Below, one piece after another: positions 1 through 5,940 of a stretch of DNA of 12,417 nt; positions within the stretch are counted from its first letter, which is position 1; each line of letters opens with the position of its first letter. Under the pieces are notes generated by a model. It was given only the letters and a program-made list of their open reading frames with translations. It was not told the origin of the DNA and searched no databases. The position numbers and the translations under genes are program-made. Source of the stretch: Rhizobiaceae bacterium UBA1291 (lineage in GTDB: Bacteria > Pseudomonadota > Alphaproteobacteria > Rhizobiales > Rhizobiaceae); the NCBI GenBank assembly GCA_002307905.1, contig DBUL01000224.1, forward strand, positions 1,202-13,618, given 5' to 3'.

Positions 1-331
1 CCACATGGCCGGTGCGCCGCACCCGCGCCTTGGGCGCGGCGATGCGCTCCAGTGCAGCGATGGCGCGCTTGGCACGGAACTCGTTGCCGACCTCAGCGGC
101 CACCAGTAGCCCGATCACCACGAAGATGGTGATGGCATCGCCGAGCCCGCCCCACAGGCTGTAGAAGCCCCCCACCACCAGCAAGAGTAGGATCATCGGC
201 TCGCGGACTTCCTCGGTGGCGATCGCCCAGAAGCGCACCGGGGCCGGCGTAAACAGGTGGTTCGGCCCGAAGTGGGCGAGGCGGGCTTGGGCTTCTTCGG
301 GGGTGAGTCCTCGGGCTCCAGTCGGGTTCAT
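1..331 (-). CDS. Cation-transporting P-type ATPase, N-terminal part (runs off left edge)
   Basis: An open frame of 110 codons starts at the ATG at 331 and is cut by the window edge. Residues 8-26 (GLTPEEAQARLAHFGPNHL) match the N-terminal domain of cation P-type ATPases of the Ca2+/H+/Mg2+ type. Two hydrophobic segments follow, at about 45-64 and 66-82, as expected for TM1 and TM2. The start of the actuator domain comes next (residues 85-107: RAKRAIAALERIAAPKARV, the family's R-A-ALE...P-A-V-R pattern). The start is supported by an AGGAAAAG Shine-Dalgarno about 5-8 bases upstream. The phosphorylation motif DKTGT lies outside the window, so the ion cannot be named. It lies downstream of, and in the same direction as, the tauE-like gene, but 187 bases of unrelated-looking DNA separate them. 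Confidence 0.88.
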   Translation of the reverse strand, partial: MNPTGARGLTPEEAQARLAHFGPNHLFTPAPVRFWAIATEEVREPMILLLLVVGGFYSLWGGLGDAITIFVVIGLLVAAEVGNEFRAKRAIAALERIAAPKARVRRTGHV

Positions 332-518
332 GATCTTTTCCTGATGGTTCGGGTTCGGGGGTCCTGTTTTGCTCGATGGAAAGCCTTAGTTAGGGCGTCA
401 GTTCGAAACGCTGATTGGTCAGGGGCGGAAGCGCTGCGCACGATTATGACATCCTCACCACGCCGATGCATCATCAGGTTCAGGCAATCAGAGTACTATA
501 GCGTAGACGTAGTGCTCA
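332..518. other. Intergenic junction between P-type ATPase gene and truncated tauE-like gene
   Basis: No convincing gene lies in these 187 bases. The permease frame ends abruptly at 519 in a non-family tail, and the P-type ATPase leader begins here. The stretch has a somewhat lower GC content than its flanks and probably carries the promoter of the ATPase gene (minus-strand CATAAT at 448-443 is a possible -10, with no clear -35). I read it as a recombination joint between two cargo modules. That is inferred from the lost permease 3' end, not from any visible insertion-sequence end. Confidence 0.35.
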
Positions 519-1139
519 TCATCGTCGGGCGTGGCCCGCCATGACGCCAGTCCCGTAGGTGATCAACCTAACCGCATCGACGATCACCGCTGAAACGACG
601 CCCGTGGCGACAAAGGCCTCCTTCGAGAGGCCCGCCTTGAGGAGGAAGGCGGAGCGGAGCGCCCCTTGATTGCCGGAAAGACCGCCGAAGAATCCCGACA
701 GTACGCCTCCGAATGGCAGCCATCGAGGAGAAAAGGCAAGAGTCTGGAAACGCGGCCACAGCTCCAGAAGGGCGAATACGACGATCAGCACACCGATGAC
801 GGCTTCGACCGCCGTGATCTCGTAGACTGATCCGCTGATGGTGTAGTGCGCGACAATTGGCATTCTATCGAACCAGGTGAGCAGACTTGCTCCAACGATC
901 GCCGCAATTGCGGCCGGTACGCCGAACCGTGCCACGGTCCGCCAATCGGCCTGCTTCGCCATCAGCCCGAATTTGAAGATGTTGTTGGCGAAATGCACGA
1001 CGGCTGTAGCCGCTATCGCCAACGGGACCGGGAAGAACAGCGCGAAGACAGGCATCAGGATTGTCCCGAGGCCGAAGCCGGAAAAGAGCGTCGCACCGGC
1101 GGTCAGCAGCGCCACGATGCCGATCACGACGAGCTCCAT
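519..1139 (-). CDS. TauE/SafE (DUF81) family membrane permease, probably 3'-truncated
   Basis: This is a 206-residue, strongly hydrophobic protein of the TauE/SafE family, which exports sulfite, sulfoacetate or related anions across the inner membrane. Two family repeats are visible: residues 13-32 (TAGATLFSGFGLGTILMPVF) and residues 143-167, with the G-x-x-SGFFGGLSGNQGA core at about 148-160. Helices fall near 3-20, 26-48, 73-90, 108-126 and 176-200. Family members are usually about 240-260 residues and end with further helices after the position reached here. This protein stops at MAGHARR just after the sixth hydrophobic block, so it appears to have lost about 40-50 residues. The start ATG at 1139 has an AGGAAG ribosome site 7 bases upstream. 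It is divergent from padR-chrA and shares its promoter region. Since chromate and sulfate are analogues, a role alongside ChrA is plausible, but function after truncation is doubtful. Confidence 0.82.
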   Translation of the reverse strand: MELVVIGIVALLTAGATLFSGFGLGTILMPVFALFFPVPLAIAATAVVHFANNIFKFGLMAKQADWRTVARFGVPAAIAAIVGASLLTWFDRMPIVAHYTISGSVYEITAVEAVIGVLIVVFALLELWPRFQTLAFSPRWLPFGGVLSGFFGGLSGNQGALRSAFLLKAGLSKEAFVATGVVSAVIVDAVRLITYGTGVMAGHARR

Positions 1140-1169
1140 GCTTTGTCTTCCTTTTGTAATCGGTTTTCG

Positions 1170-1186
1170 CTATCGTAAGTCGATAG
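1170..1186. promoter_or_regulatory. Inverted repeat, candidate PadR operator in tauE/padR divergent promoter
   Basis: CTATCG-TAAGT-CGATAG is a perfect 6-bp inverted repeat with a 5-bp centre, lying in the 86-base gap between the divergent tauE and padR starts. A TATAAA that can serve as the -10 of padR follows directly at 1187-1192, with a weak TTTTCG -35 at 1164-1169. The palindrome would therefore fill the spacer of the padR-chrA promoter, an ideal place for a repressor. PadR proteins bind as dimers to palindromes and commonly autoregulate. That PadR binds here is inferred. Confidence 0.55.
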
Positions 1187-1225
1187 TATAAACTGATCGC
1201 CCCGCGAATCAAGAAGGCAGGTGCC

Positions 1226-1582
1226 ATGACAGGGAGCCAATCGGAAAGCGTTGCGCCTGAGAAAAGGCACTCGCTGAAAATGGAGCACCACGATCTCCTC
1301 TCCGGCCTCGTGCGCCTGCACGTGCTCCACCACGCGGCCGAGCACGAGATTTACGGCCAGTGGATGATCGATGAGCTGGCAGGTCACGGCTACCGCCTGT
1401 CTGCCGGCACACTCTATCCTCTGCTGCACAAGATGACGCGCGACGGCTACCTCACCTCGCGGGAGGAGCGCGACGGCCGCACGGTGCGCAAGCTCTACTC
1501 CATTACCGAAAAGGGGCGCGAGGGCCTTGCCTTGGCCAAGGAGCGCATCCGCGAATTTACCGGAGAGGCGATCAAACGATGA
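1226..1582 (+). CDS. PadR-family winged-helix transcriptional regulator
   Basis: This 118-residue protein has the PadR winged helix. Residues 22-36 form the first helix (HDLLSGLVRLHVLHH), followed by the YG.WMIDEL helix at 43-51. The recognition segment SAGTLYPLLHKMTRDGYL is at 59-76, and the wing with the typical R-K-L-Y-S-I-T-EKG motif at 88-97. PadR proteins are dimeric repressors relieved by a ligand or stress. The ORF starts at ATG 1226 with a GCAGG sequence close upstream. An internal Met at residue 19 (MEHHDLLSG) is also a credible start, nearer the family's usual N-terminus. Its last codons overlap the chrA start (ATGA), so it is translated with chrA and is very probably the sensor-repressor of the chromate genes. 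It could also control the divergent tauE-like gene through the palindrome between them. Confidence 0.92.
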   Translation: MTGSQSESVAPEKRHSLKMEHHDLLSGLVRLHVLHHAAEHEIYGQWMIDELAGHGYRLSAGTLYPLLHKMTRDGYLTSREERDGRTVRKLYSITEKGREGLALAKERIREFTGEAIKR

Positions 1583-2802
1583 CGGACACGACGACGAGCC
1601 ACGATGAAAGCCAGCCCACCAGGGGCTCGGCCGGTGAGGTCTTCGCGGCCTTCTTCAAGCTCGGCCTCACCTCCTTCGGCGGACCGATCGCGCATTTGGG
1701 CTATTTTCGCGACGAGCTGGTGCTGCGGCGCAAGTGGATCGACGATAGAGGCTATGCCGATCTCGTAGCACTTAGCCAGTTCCTGCCCGGCCCGGCGTCG
1801 AGCCAGGTGGGTTTTGCCTTGGGACTCTTGCGTGGCGGGCCGCTCGGCGCGCTTGCCGCCTGGACAGCCTTCACCCTGCCATCGGCCATCCTGCTCGTTC
1901 TCTTCGCCTACGGCGCGGCGGCGTTCGGTGGCCCGATCGGCGGCGGCATCATCACCGGTCTCAAGATCGTCGCCGTCGCCATCGTGGCGCAAGCGGTCTG
2001 GGGCATGGCAAGGAACCTCTGCCCGGACCGCGAACGGGCCACCATCGCCCTGGGAGCCGTGTTGATCATCGTCCTGGTGGCGGGCGCGCTCGGCCAGGTG
2101 CTCGCGATCGCCATCGGCGCGGCGGCAAGCCTTCTCGTCTGCCGCAATCATCACGAGCCAATTACCAGGCACATCACCTTTCCCGTTTCGCGGACGTTTG
2201 GGGCGGTTTCGCTCGTCCTCTTCTTCGCCCTGCTGTTCGGGTTGCCCATTGTCACTGCCGGTATGTCTTCGCAGGGGCTGGCCGTCTTTGGCTCGTTCTA
2301 CCGAGCGGGGTCGCTGGTCTTCGGCGGCGGACACGTCGTGCTGCCGCTTCTCGAAACGGAGGTGGTGCAAAGCGGCTGGATCAGCCACGACCAGTTTCTT
2401 GCCGGCTACGGAGCGGCGCAGGCCGTGCCGGGACCGCTCTTCACCTTCGCGGCCTATCTGGGAACCTTGTTGGGGCCGGAGCCCAACGGCCTCATCGGAG
2501 CGGGCATTGCCCTGATTGCCGTCTTCCTACCGGGCTTCCTGATCCTGCTTGGCGTCATTCCGTTCTGGGACAGCTTCCGCAAGCGCGAAAGCGCGCAGGC
2601 GCTGATGCGCGGCGCCAATGCCGCCGTCGTCGGCATCCTCGGCGCGGCGCTTTACGATCCGGTCTTCACCAGCGCCATTACCGGCCCGCGTCAGTTCGCC
2701 TTGGCGCTTGCCTGCTTCGTGCTGCTGATGGCGTGGAAAGCTGCCCCCTGGATTGTCGTGCTCCTTGCGGCGGCTGGCGGGGTGCTGATTAGCCTCACGT
2801 GA
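1579..2802 (+). CDS. chrA: Chromate transporter ChrA (CHR family)
   Basis: A 407-residue inner-membrane protein of the long, two-domain CHR family, which expels chromate from the cytoplasm and gives Cr(VI) resistance. The N-terminal CHR domain shows FFKLGLTSFGGPIAHLGYF (25-43), then RRKW at 50-53 and QFLPGPASSQVGF (67-79). The C-terminal domain repeats the pattern as GSLVFGGGHVVLPLLE (244-259) and QAVPGPLFTFAAYLG (281-295). Both Gly-Gly and Pro-Gly-Pro signatures are intact, and about ten hydrophobic stretches are present. Length matches the family (about 400). The start ATG overlaps the padR stop by 4 bases (ATGA at 1579-1582), giving translational coupling and a padR-chrA operon. The frame is undamaged, unlike its tauE-like neighbour. 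Substrate assignment rests on family membership. Confidence 0.95.
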   Translation: MTDTTTSHDESQPTRGSAGEVFAAFFKLGLTSFGGPIAHLGYFRDELVLRRKWIDDRGYADLVALSQFLPGPASSQVGFALGLLRGGPLGALAAWTAFTLPSAILLVLFAYGAAAFGGPIGGGIITGLKIVAVAIVAQAVWGMARNLCPDRERATIALGAVLIIVLVAGALGQVLAIAIGAAASLLVCRNHHEPITRHITFPVSRTFGAVSLVLFFALLFGLPIVTAGMSSQGLAVFGSFYRAGSLVFGGGHVVLPLLETEVVQSGWISHDQFLAGYGAAQAVPGPLFTFAAYLGTLLGPEPNGLIGAGIALIAVFLPGFLILLGVIPFWDSFRKRESAQALMRGANAAVVGILGAALYDPVFTSAITGPRQFALALACFVLLMAWKAAPWIVVLLAAAGGVLISLT

Positions 2803-2816
2803 TGTCGATCGCATGC

Positions 2817-2854
2817 GAAGAAAGCGACGAATCTCGGCCGCCGCCGCTTCTTTT
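2817..2854 (+). terminator. Possible weak terminator after chrA
   Basis: GAAGAAAGCG (2817-2826) can pair with CGCTTCTTTT (2845-2854): five pairs, a mismatch, then four pairs including wobbles. The loop is about 18 bases and GC-rich, and the right arm ends in TTTT. It begins 14 bases after the chrA stop, a sensible place for a terminator, but the stem is imperfect and the T-run is part of the stem. Confidence 0.3.
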
Positions 2855-2891
2855 CATCGTTTGTTCTATCTTAGCGTGTCTGAAGGAATAG

Positions 2892-2969
2892 TTCTCGTTC
2901 CGCCCCCACGTAGTGGAGCGACTGGCGAAGGCTCTTGAAACCGATGCGGCTGAGTTCTTGAAGAATTAG
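2892..2969 (+). pseudogene. Possible remnant of an HTH (XRE-type) regulator C-terminus
   Basis: Between TAG at 2889 and TAG at 2967 the plus frame reads 25 codons ending VVERLAKALETDAAEFLKN. This resembles the end of the Cro/C1 (XRE) HTH domain, whose last helix commonly reads LERLAKAL..D.AEFL. No start codon or upstream half of the HTH is present, so if real it is only the 3' tail of a gene cut by a rearrangement. The match is short and made by eye, so chance is a real possibility. The surrounding stretch from 2860 to 3050 has no intact gene. Confidence 0.25.
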
Positions 2970-3047
2970 CCATAGAAGGCAGCGGCGGAAACCAAAGAGA
3001 CGGTAGGTTTTACACCAACACCGATAAGCAGCGCCGCGAACGCCATT

Positions 3048-3410
3048 TTGGCGATGGCCACTCCCTGGGCCGGCATGCGAATGTCTTGGCGCCTCGCGAT
3101 CCAGCACTATGAGATTTACAATCCCTACACGGGCCGGGGCGCAATCAAAGACCTGCTACCACACGGGCCGCATAACGTCCGCGACGTGCTTGCAACCCAT
3201 ATTCTGAAGCAGACCGGCTCTTACGAGCAGGCAAGTTATGCCATCCAGGATACCCCGGAAATGGTTGCCAACCACTCCGGGCGCTTCCTTCCGCAGGATA
3301 AGGCGGCACTCGCGGCCGGATTCTCAATCAGGTCTGGGAGGCCGCCGCTTAGTGATCGTTTCGATGAAAACGGGCTAACTAACCGGACATCCGCTTACGG
3401 CATGATATAA
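3048..3410 (+). pseudogene. C-terminal fragment of a tyrosine recombinase (integrase), catalytic Tyr replaced by Ser
   Basis: The frame (TTG at 3048, no clear ribosome site) has a recombinase-like section at residues 21-94. It holds the second His-x-x-Arg box with its following helix (HGPHNVRDVLATHILKQTG, 39-57), then EQASYAIQDTPEMVANH (60-76). In tyrosine recombinases this last block is followed by the nucleophile, giving NHY. Here codon 77 (3276-3278) is TCC (Ser), one base from TAC (Tyr). The catalytic core upstream (first Arg box) is absent and the tail after about residue 94 is unrelated. The fragment therefore cannot be an active recombinase. It marks an old integration or rearrangement site between the resistance cargo and the conjugation module. 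Similarity is judged from memory of related rhizobial integrases. Confidence 0.7.
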
Positions 3411-3684
3411 TTCGCTCCTCTTTTTGGCCCCTATCTTGTTGTTTTCATTCACACCTCATGGAGGGGAAAGTTCAGATTCTGTCAAAACCGGGATAAAAAG
3501 GAACGGCCGAATTTGCCCTCATCAAAGTGGTCGCCGCGAGCCATCCATCAAAACGCGGATAAAAATCCGCGCCGAAGGCTCTACGGCATCACTTTGTTTT
3601 TGTTTGGAATTCTCCACGACTTCCGTTGGAAATAGGTTCTGAAACGGCCGAATCTGATATAAGGGGGATAAAAGAGGACTCACC
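3411..3684. other. Leader region of AlbA_2 gene with repeated short motifs
   Basis: No gene is seen in these 274 bases. They contain three copies of GGATAAAA (3491-3498, 3557-3564, 3666-3673), two copies of AACGGCCGAAT (3502-3512, 3643-3653) and a perfect hairpin (3554-3571). The last GGATAAAA lies just before the AGAGGA ribosome site of the next gene. The clustering suggests a regulatory leader for the AlbA_2 gene or footprints of a duplicated element. Confidence 0.4.
3554..3571. repeat. Perfect 7-bp inverted repeat with AAAA loop
   Basis: CGCGGAT-AAAA-ATCCGCG forms a perfect 7-bp stem with a 4-base loop. It overlaps the middle GGATAAAA copy of the leader repeats. There is no T-run after it, so a rho-independent terminator is unlikely. 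An operator or RNA hairpin 114 bases before the AlbA_2 start is more likely. Confidence 0.5.
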
Positions 3685-4767
3685 ATGCCGATTCACGACC
3701 CCTGCGCACTTCTCAACCGATTGCTGGAAGAACCCACCGAAAGCGCATGGCTGGAATTCAAGGTCAACAACAAGGACCCACGCGAAATCGGGGAATACGT
3801 GTCGGCGCTCGCGAATTCGGCAATGCTCGCCGGGCGAGATCGCGCCTTCCTTGTATTCGGGATCGAGGATCGTACGAGGAGCAAGGTTGGCACAGAGCTT
3901 CGCTTGCAGCAACTCAAACACGGCAATGAGGATTTCACCAACTGGCTGGCACGAATGGTCGAGCCTCGAGTGCTCATCGAGGTTCTCGACTTTGTCTGCG
4001 ATGGCTTGACCTATTCCGTCGTTGCCATCGAGCCGTCCTATGAACGACCTGTAAAATTCGCAGGTACGGAATTTGTCCGGATCGGCGAAAACAAGAAAAA
4101 GCTTGCCGAGTTTCCTGAGCACGAGCGTGCTCTCTGGATCGCGACGGGGCGCCGGCGTTTCGAAACCGCGGTCGCGTCGTCGAACGTCACTGCGCACAAC
4201 GTATTCGCGACGCTCGATCCCGACCCGATTTATGATCTGACGGGTGAGCCCAAACCGAAGAATCCTCAGGAGATCGTTCGCAAGATGGTCGATGCCGGTT
4301 TCCTGCTCGACAATCTCGAAGGCAGGTTTGACATCACCAACTTGGGTGCCATCATGCCGGGGCGTGACGTCACTGTTTTTCCGTCCATCGCGGGAAAAAC
4401 AGTTCGCATCGTCAAATACGCCGGCCGTGACAAATCCCGCTCCGACTTCGAGCAGGAGGGCAAGAAAGGGTATGCCGTCGGTTTTACGGGAATGATGCGG
4501 TTTCTGATGGAGCGGCTGCCGAAAGAAGAGCGATACATAGACGGCGTTAGACGTATGGTGCCGCATTTCCCGGAAACCGCTGTCCGAGAGGTCATCGCCA
4601 ACGCTCTCATCCATCAGGATTTCATGGCGACTGGCGTCGGCCCCGTTGTCGAAATCTATGAAAACCGCCTCGAAGTCACCCCTGGCCGCGAACATAATCG
4701 ACGGCTCGCTGTTCAGATCTTCCGAGGCACCTCTGTCCCTGCAGCGTTTAACGAAGTAGAGTCTTGA
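3685..4767 (+). CDS. AlbA_2/Schlafen-domain ATP-binding protein, C-terminus altered
   Basis: The 360-residue protein begins with an AlbA_2 (Schlafen-like) domain at about 15-135: ESAWLEFKVNN (19-29), EIGEYVSALANSAM (34-47) and FLVFGIED (55-62), the family's LEFK...ALAN...FGV.D signature. A central part (residues 193-250, including TNLGAIMPGRDVTVFPSI-like text) leads to a HATPase-like segment, PETAVREVIANALIHQDF at 296-313 with the E...NA..H.D box. These proteins are putative nucleic-acid-binding regulators with a divergent ATP-binding fold. Relatives are usually about 450-500 residues and continue after R-L-E-V-T with N-P-G. Here the frame becomes PGREHNRRLAV and stops. The +2 frame over 4680-4760 reads IIDGSLF, a hint of a lost or gained base, before it too ends. 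I read it as a 3'-damaged gene. The start has an AGAGGA site 7 bases upstream. Confidence 0.75.
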   Translation: MPIHDPCALLNRLLEEPTESAWLEFKVNNKDPREIGEYVSALANSAMLAGRDRAFLVFGIEDRTRSKVGTELRLQQLKHGNEDFTNWLARMVEPRVLIEVLDFVCDGLTYSVVAIEPSYERPVKFAGTEFVRIGENKKKLAEFPEHERALWIATGRRRFETAVASSNVTAHNVFATLDPDPIYDLTGEPKPKNPQEIVRKMVDAGFLLDNLEGRFDITNLGAIMPGRDVTVFPSIAGKTVRIVKYAGRDKSRSDFEQEGKKGYAVGFTGMMRFLMERLPKEERYIDGVRRMVPHFPETAVREVIANALIHQDFMATGVGPVVEIYENRLEVTPGREHNRRLAVQIFRGTSVPAAFNEVES

Positions 4768-4785
4768 AGAGTCGGGAGAAGTAAG

Positions 4786-4971
4786 ATGGAAGTCGAACGC
4801 GCCTGGTTGAAGTGGTGGGAGGGGCTTGGGCATGTTGCTCACCTAAACAGAGACAAGGCACGCACCAGAGAAGCCTTCGAGGCAGGTTACTTAGCTGCCC
4901 ATGAGGACAGGAAAGGCGAACAGCCACTCGATGAACGACACGCGAGATCTAATGATCACAAAGATCAATAA
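4786..4971 (+). CDS. Small hypothetical protein (61 aa)
   Basis: A 61-codon frame with a strong GGGAGAAG ribosome site 4 bases before its ATG, 18 bases after the AlbA_2 stop. The product is soluble and charged, with a helical centre (DKARTREAFEAGYLAAHED, about 24-42). This AFEAG-type segment is often seen in small phage and plasmid proteins that have no known job. No domain is recognised. The good ribosome site and spacing argue for a real gene, possibly read with the gene upstream. The tail beyond residue 43 is low in character and may be fused junk. The stop overlaps an ATAAATTTAT palindrome (4968-4977). Confidence 0.5.
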   Translation: MEVERAWLKWWEGLGHVAHLNRDKARTREAFEAGYLAAHEDRKGEQPLDERHARSNDHKDQ

Positions 4972-5014
4972 ATTTATAAGACGGAAGTGCTCGCCGGGTC
5001 CACTTTCAATTAAG

Positions 5015-5043
5015 TTCCAAAAATTAGGTACGCGATATATTAT
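5015..5043 (+). promoter_or_regulatory. Candidate luxR promoter
   Basis: The 4960-5050 stretch is sharply AT-rich compared with its surroundings. TATTAT at 5038-5043 can act as a -10 with TTCCAA at 5015-5020 as a weak -35 (17-base spacer). Transcription would start near 5050, directly before the inverted repeat at 5053. Overlapping alternatives (TATATT at 5036, and TATAAT on the other strand) exist, so the exact hexamers are uncertain. Confidence 0.35.
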
Positions 5044-5052
5044 ACCATTGCG

Positions 5053-5074
5053 AACCGGTATTGAACAACCGGTT
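5053..5074. promoter_or_regulatory. 22-bp inverted repeat, candidate lux box upstream of luxR
   Basis: AACCGGT and ACCGGTT are perfect inverted 7-mers around the 8-base centre ATTGAACA. Length and symmetry fit the 18-22 bp operators of LuxR-type regulators. The centre lies about 61 bases before the luxR ATG. If the AT-rich promoter at 5015-5043 is used, the box would cover the start of the transcript and suggest repression. If a later start is used it could sit at an activating position. The identity of the binding protein is inferred. Confidence 0.55.
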
Positions 5075-5124
5075 TCCTTGCCACCACTGTCGATTTGGCG
5101 GCAGACCGAGTTGTGGAGTTTCGA

Positions 5125-5874
5125 ATGGAGAAGTTACGGATACGAGATGAATTTCAAGATCTCTTCCTTGAAATACAGAATGCCCCGAGTGTCGATGCTG
5201 CACTGCGCATTCTGGAAGCGGCGTACGGGACCGACTTTTCCACCTACCATCTGGCCCTGACAGTCGCAGACGTAGTCGACACTCCGTATGTTCGCACGAC
5301 CTATCGTGATACCTGGGTTGCTCGCTACCTCCTGCGGGGATATGTGAAAGTCGATCCGATCGTCCGCGAGGGTCTCATCCGGCAAATGCCGTTCGATTGG
5401 GGCGAGGTCGAGGTTCCACAAGCGGCCCATGACTTTCTGCTCGACGCCCAAGAACACGGTGTTGGAGCCAATGGATATTCCATCCCCATCGTCGACAAGA
5501 AGCGCCGTGCGCTCTTCTCCCTGAACTCCAGGAAGCCCGCCAGCGAGTGGCGCAAGCTGGTCCAGGCTTATCGCCACGAGTGGCTCGATCTTGCGTTTCT
5601 GATCCACAGAAAAGCGGTGTTCGAACTTCACGGCGAGCATGACCCAATTCCGCAGCTCGGTCCGCGGGAAAAGGAGTGCCTCAACTGGTCAGCTCTTGGA
5701 AAAACGAACGACGAAATCGCCGAAATCCTCAGCCTTTCGATGCATACGACGCAACGATATCTGATGTCGGCACGCCACAAGCTCGGGGCTGCGTCGACCA
5801 CATCGGCAACCGCCCTTGCGATTCAGCTCCGCCTGATAAACCCGTATGGCAATACCCAGGATTCGGGGAGCTAA
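5125..5874 (+). CDS. LuxR-family AHL-responsive transcriptional regulator
   Basis: A quorum-sensing regulator with an N-terminal autoinducer-binding domain (about 10-165) and a C-terminal GerE-type helix-turn-helix (about 177-238). Binding-pocket residues known from TraR/LuxR are in place: W64, Y68, D77-P78 (YVKVDPIV) and W92, plus the Gly-rich GVGANGYSIPI at 112-122. The DNA-binding part reads LGPREKECLNWSALGKTNDEIAEIL and has the usual RE-x-E, GKT and EIA marks. I chose ATG 5125 (249 aa) with GTGGAG 6 bases upstream. A TTG at 5095 would add 10 residues with no better ribosome site. It is followed 66 bases later by its synthase gene. Since it neighbours traA, it probably controls conjugation or the cargo around it, as TraR does on Ti plasmids. 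Its targets are not shown by the sequence apart from the box upstream of itself. Confidence 0.93.
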   Translation: MEKLRIRDEFQDLFLEIQNAPSVDAALRILEAAYGTDFSTYHLALTVADVVDTPYVRTTYRDTWVARYLLRGYVKVDPIVREGLIRQMPFDWGEVEVPQAAHDFLLDAQEHGVGANGYSIPIVDKKRRALFSLNSRKPASEWRKLVQAYRHEWLDLAFLIHRKAVFELHGEHDPIPQLGPREKECLNWSALGKTNDEIAEILSLSMHTTQRYLMSARHKLGAASTTSATALAIQLRLINPYGNTQDSGS

Positions 5875-5940
5875 TCTCCGAATATATCGCGCACGCGCAT
5901 CCTGTTGCACGCTGGCCTCGATCAATATGCGGAGGCAAGC

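Noticed and set aside
1495..2388. 297-codon minus-strand frame opposite chrA
   Set aside because: It is antisense to chrA and gives a low-complexity product rich in Asp, Glu and Arg, without a domain. ChrA on the plus strand is unmistakable.
2871..3107. 78-codon minus-strand frame in the scar zone
   Set aside because: The product matches no transposase or other family I know. It has no ribosome site and overlaps the possible HTH remnant and recombinase fragment on the other strand.
3589..4842. 417-codon minus-strand frame opposite the AlbA_2 gene
   Set aside because: It is the antisense of a gene with clear domain motifs. The product has no family signature and extends past both ends of the AlbA_2 gene only because of the high GC content.
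5905..5940. Upstream TTG start for luxI
   Set aside because: ATG 5941 has a GGAGG site, and with it the conserved residues fall at R24, F28 and W34 as in known LuxI proteins.
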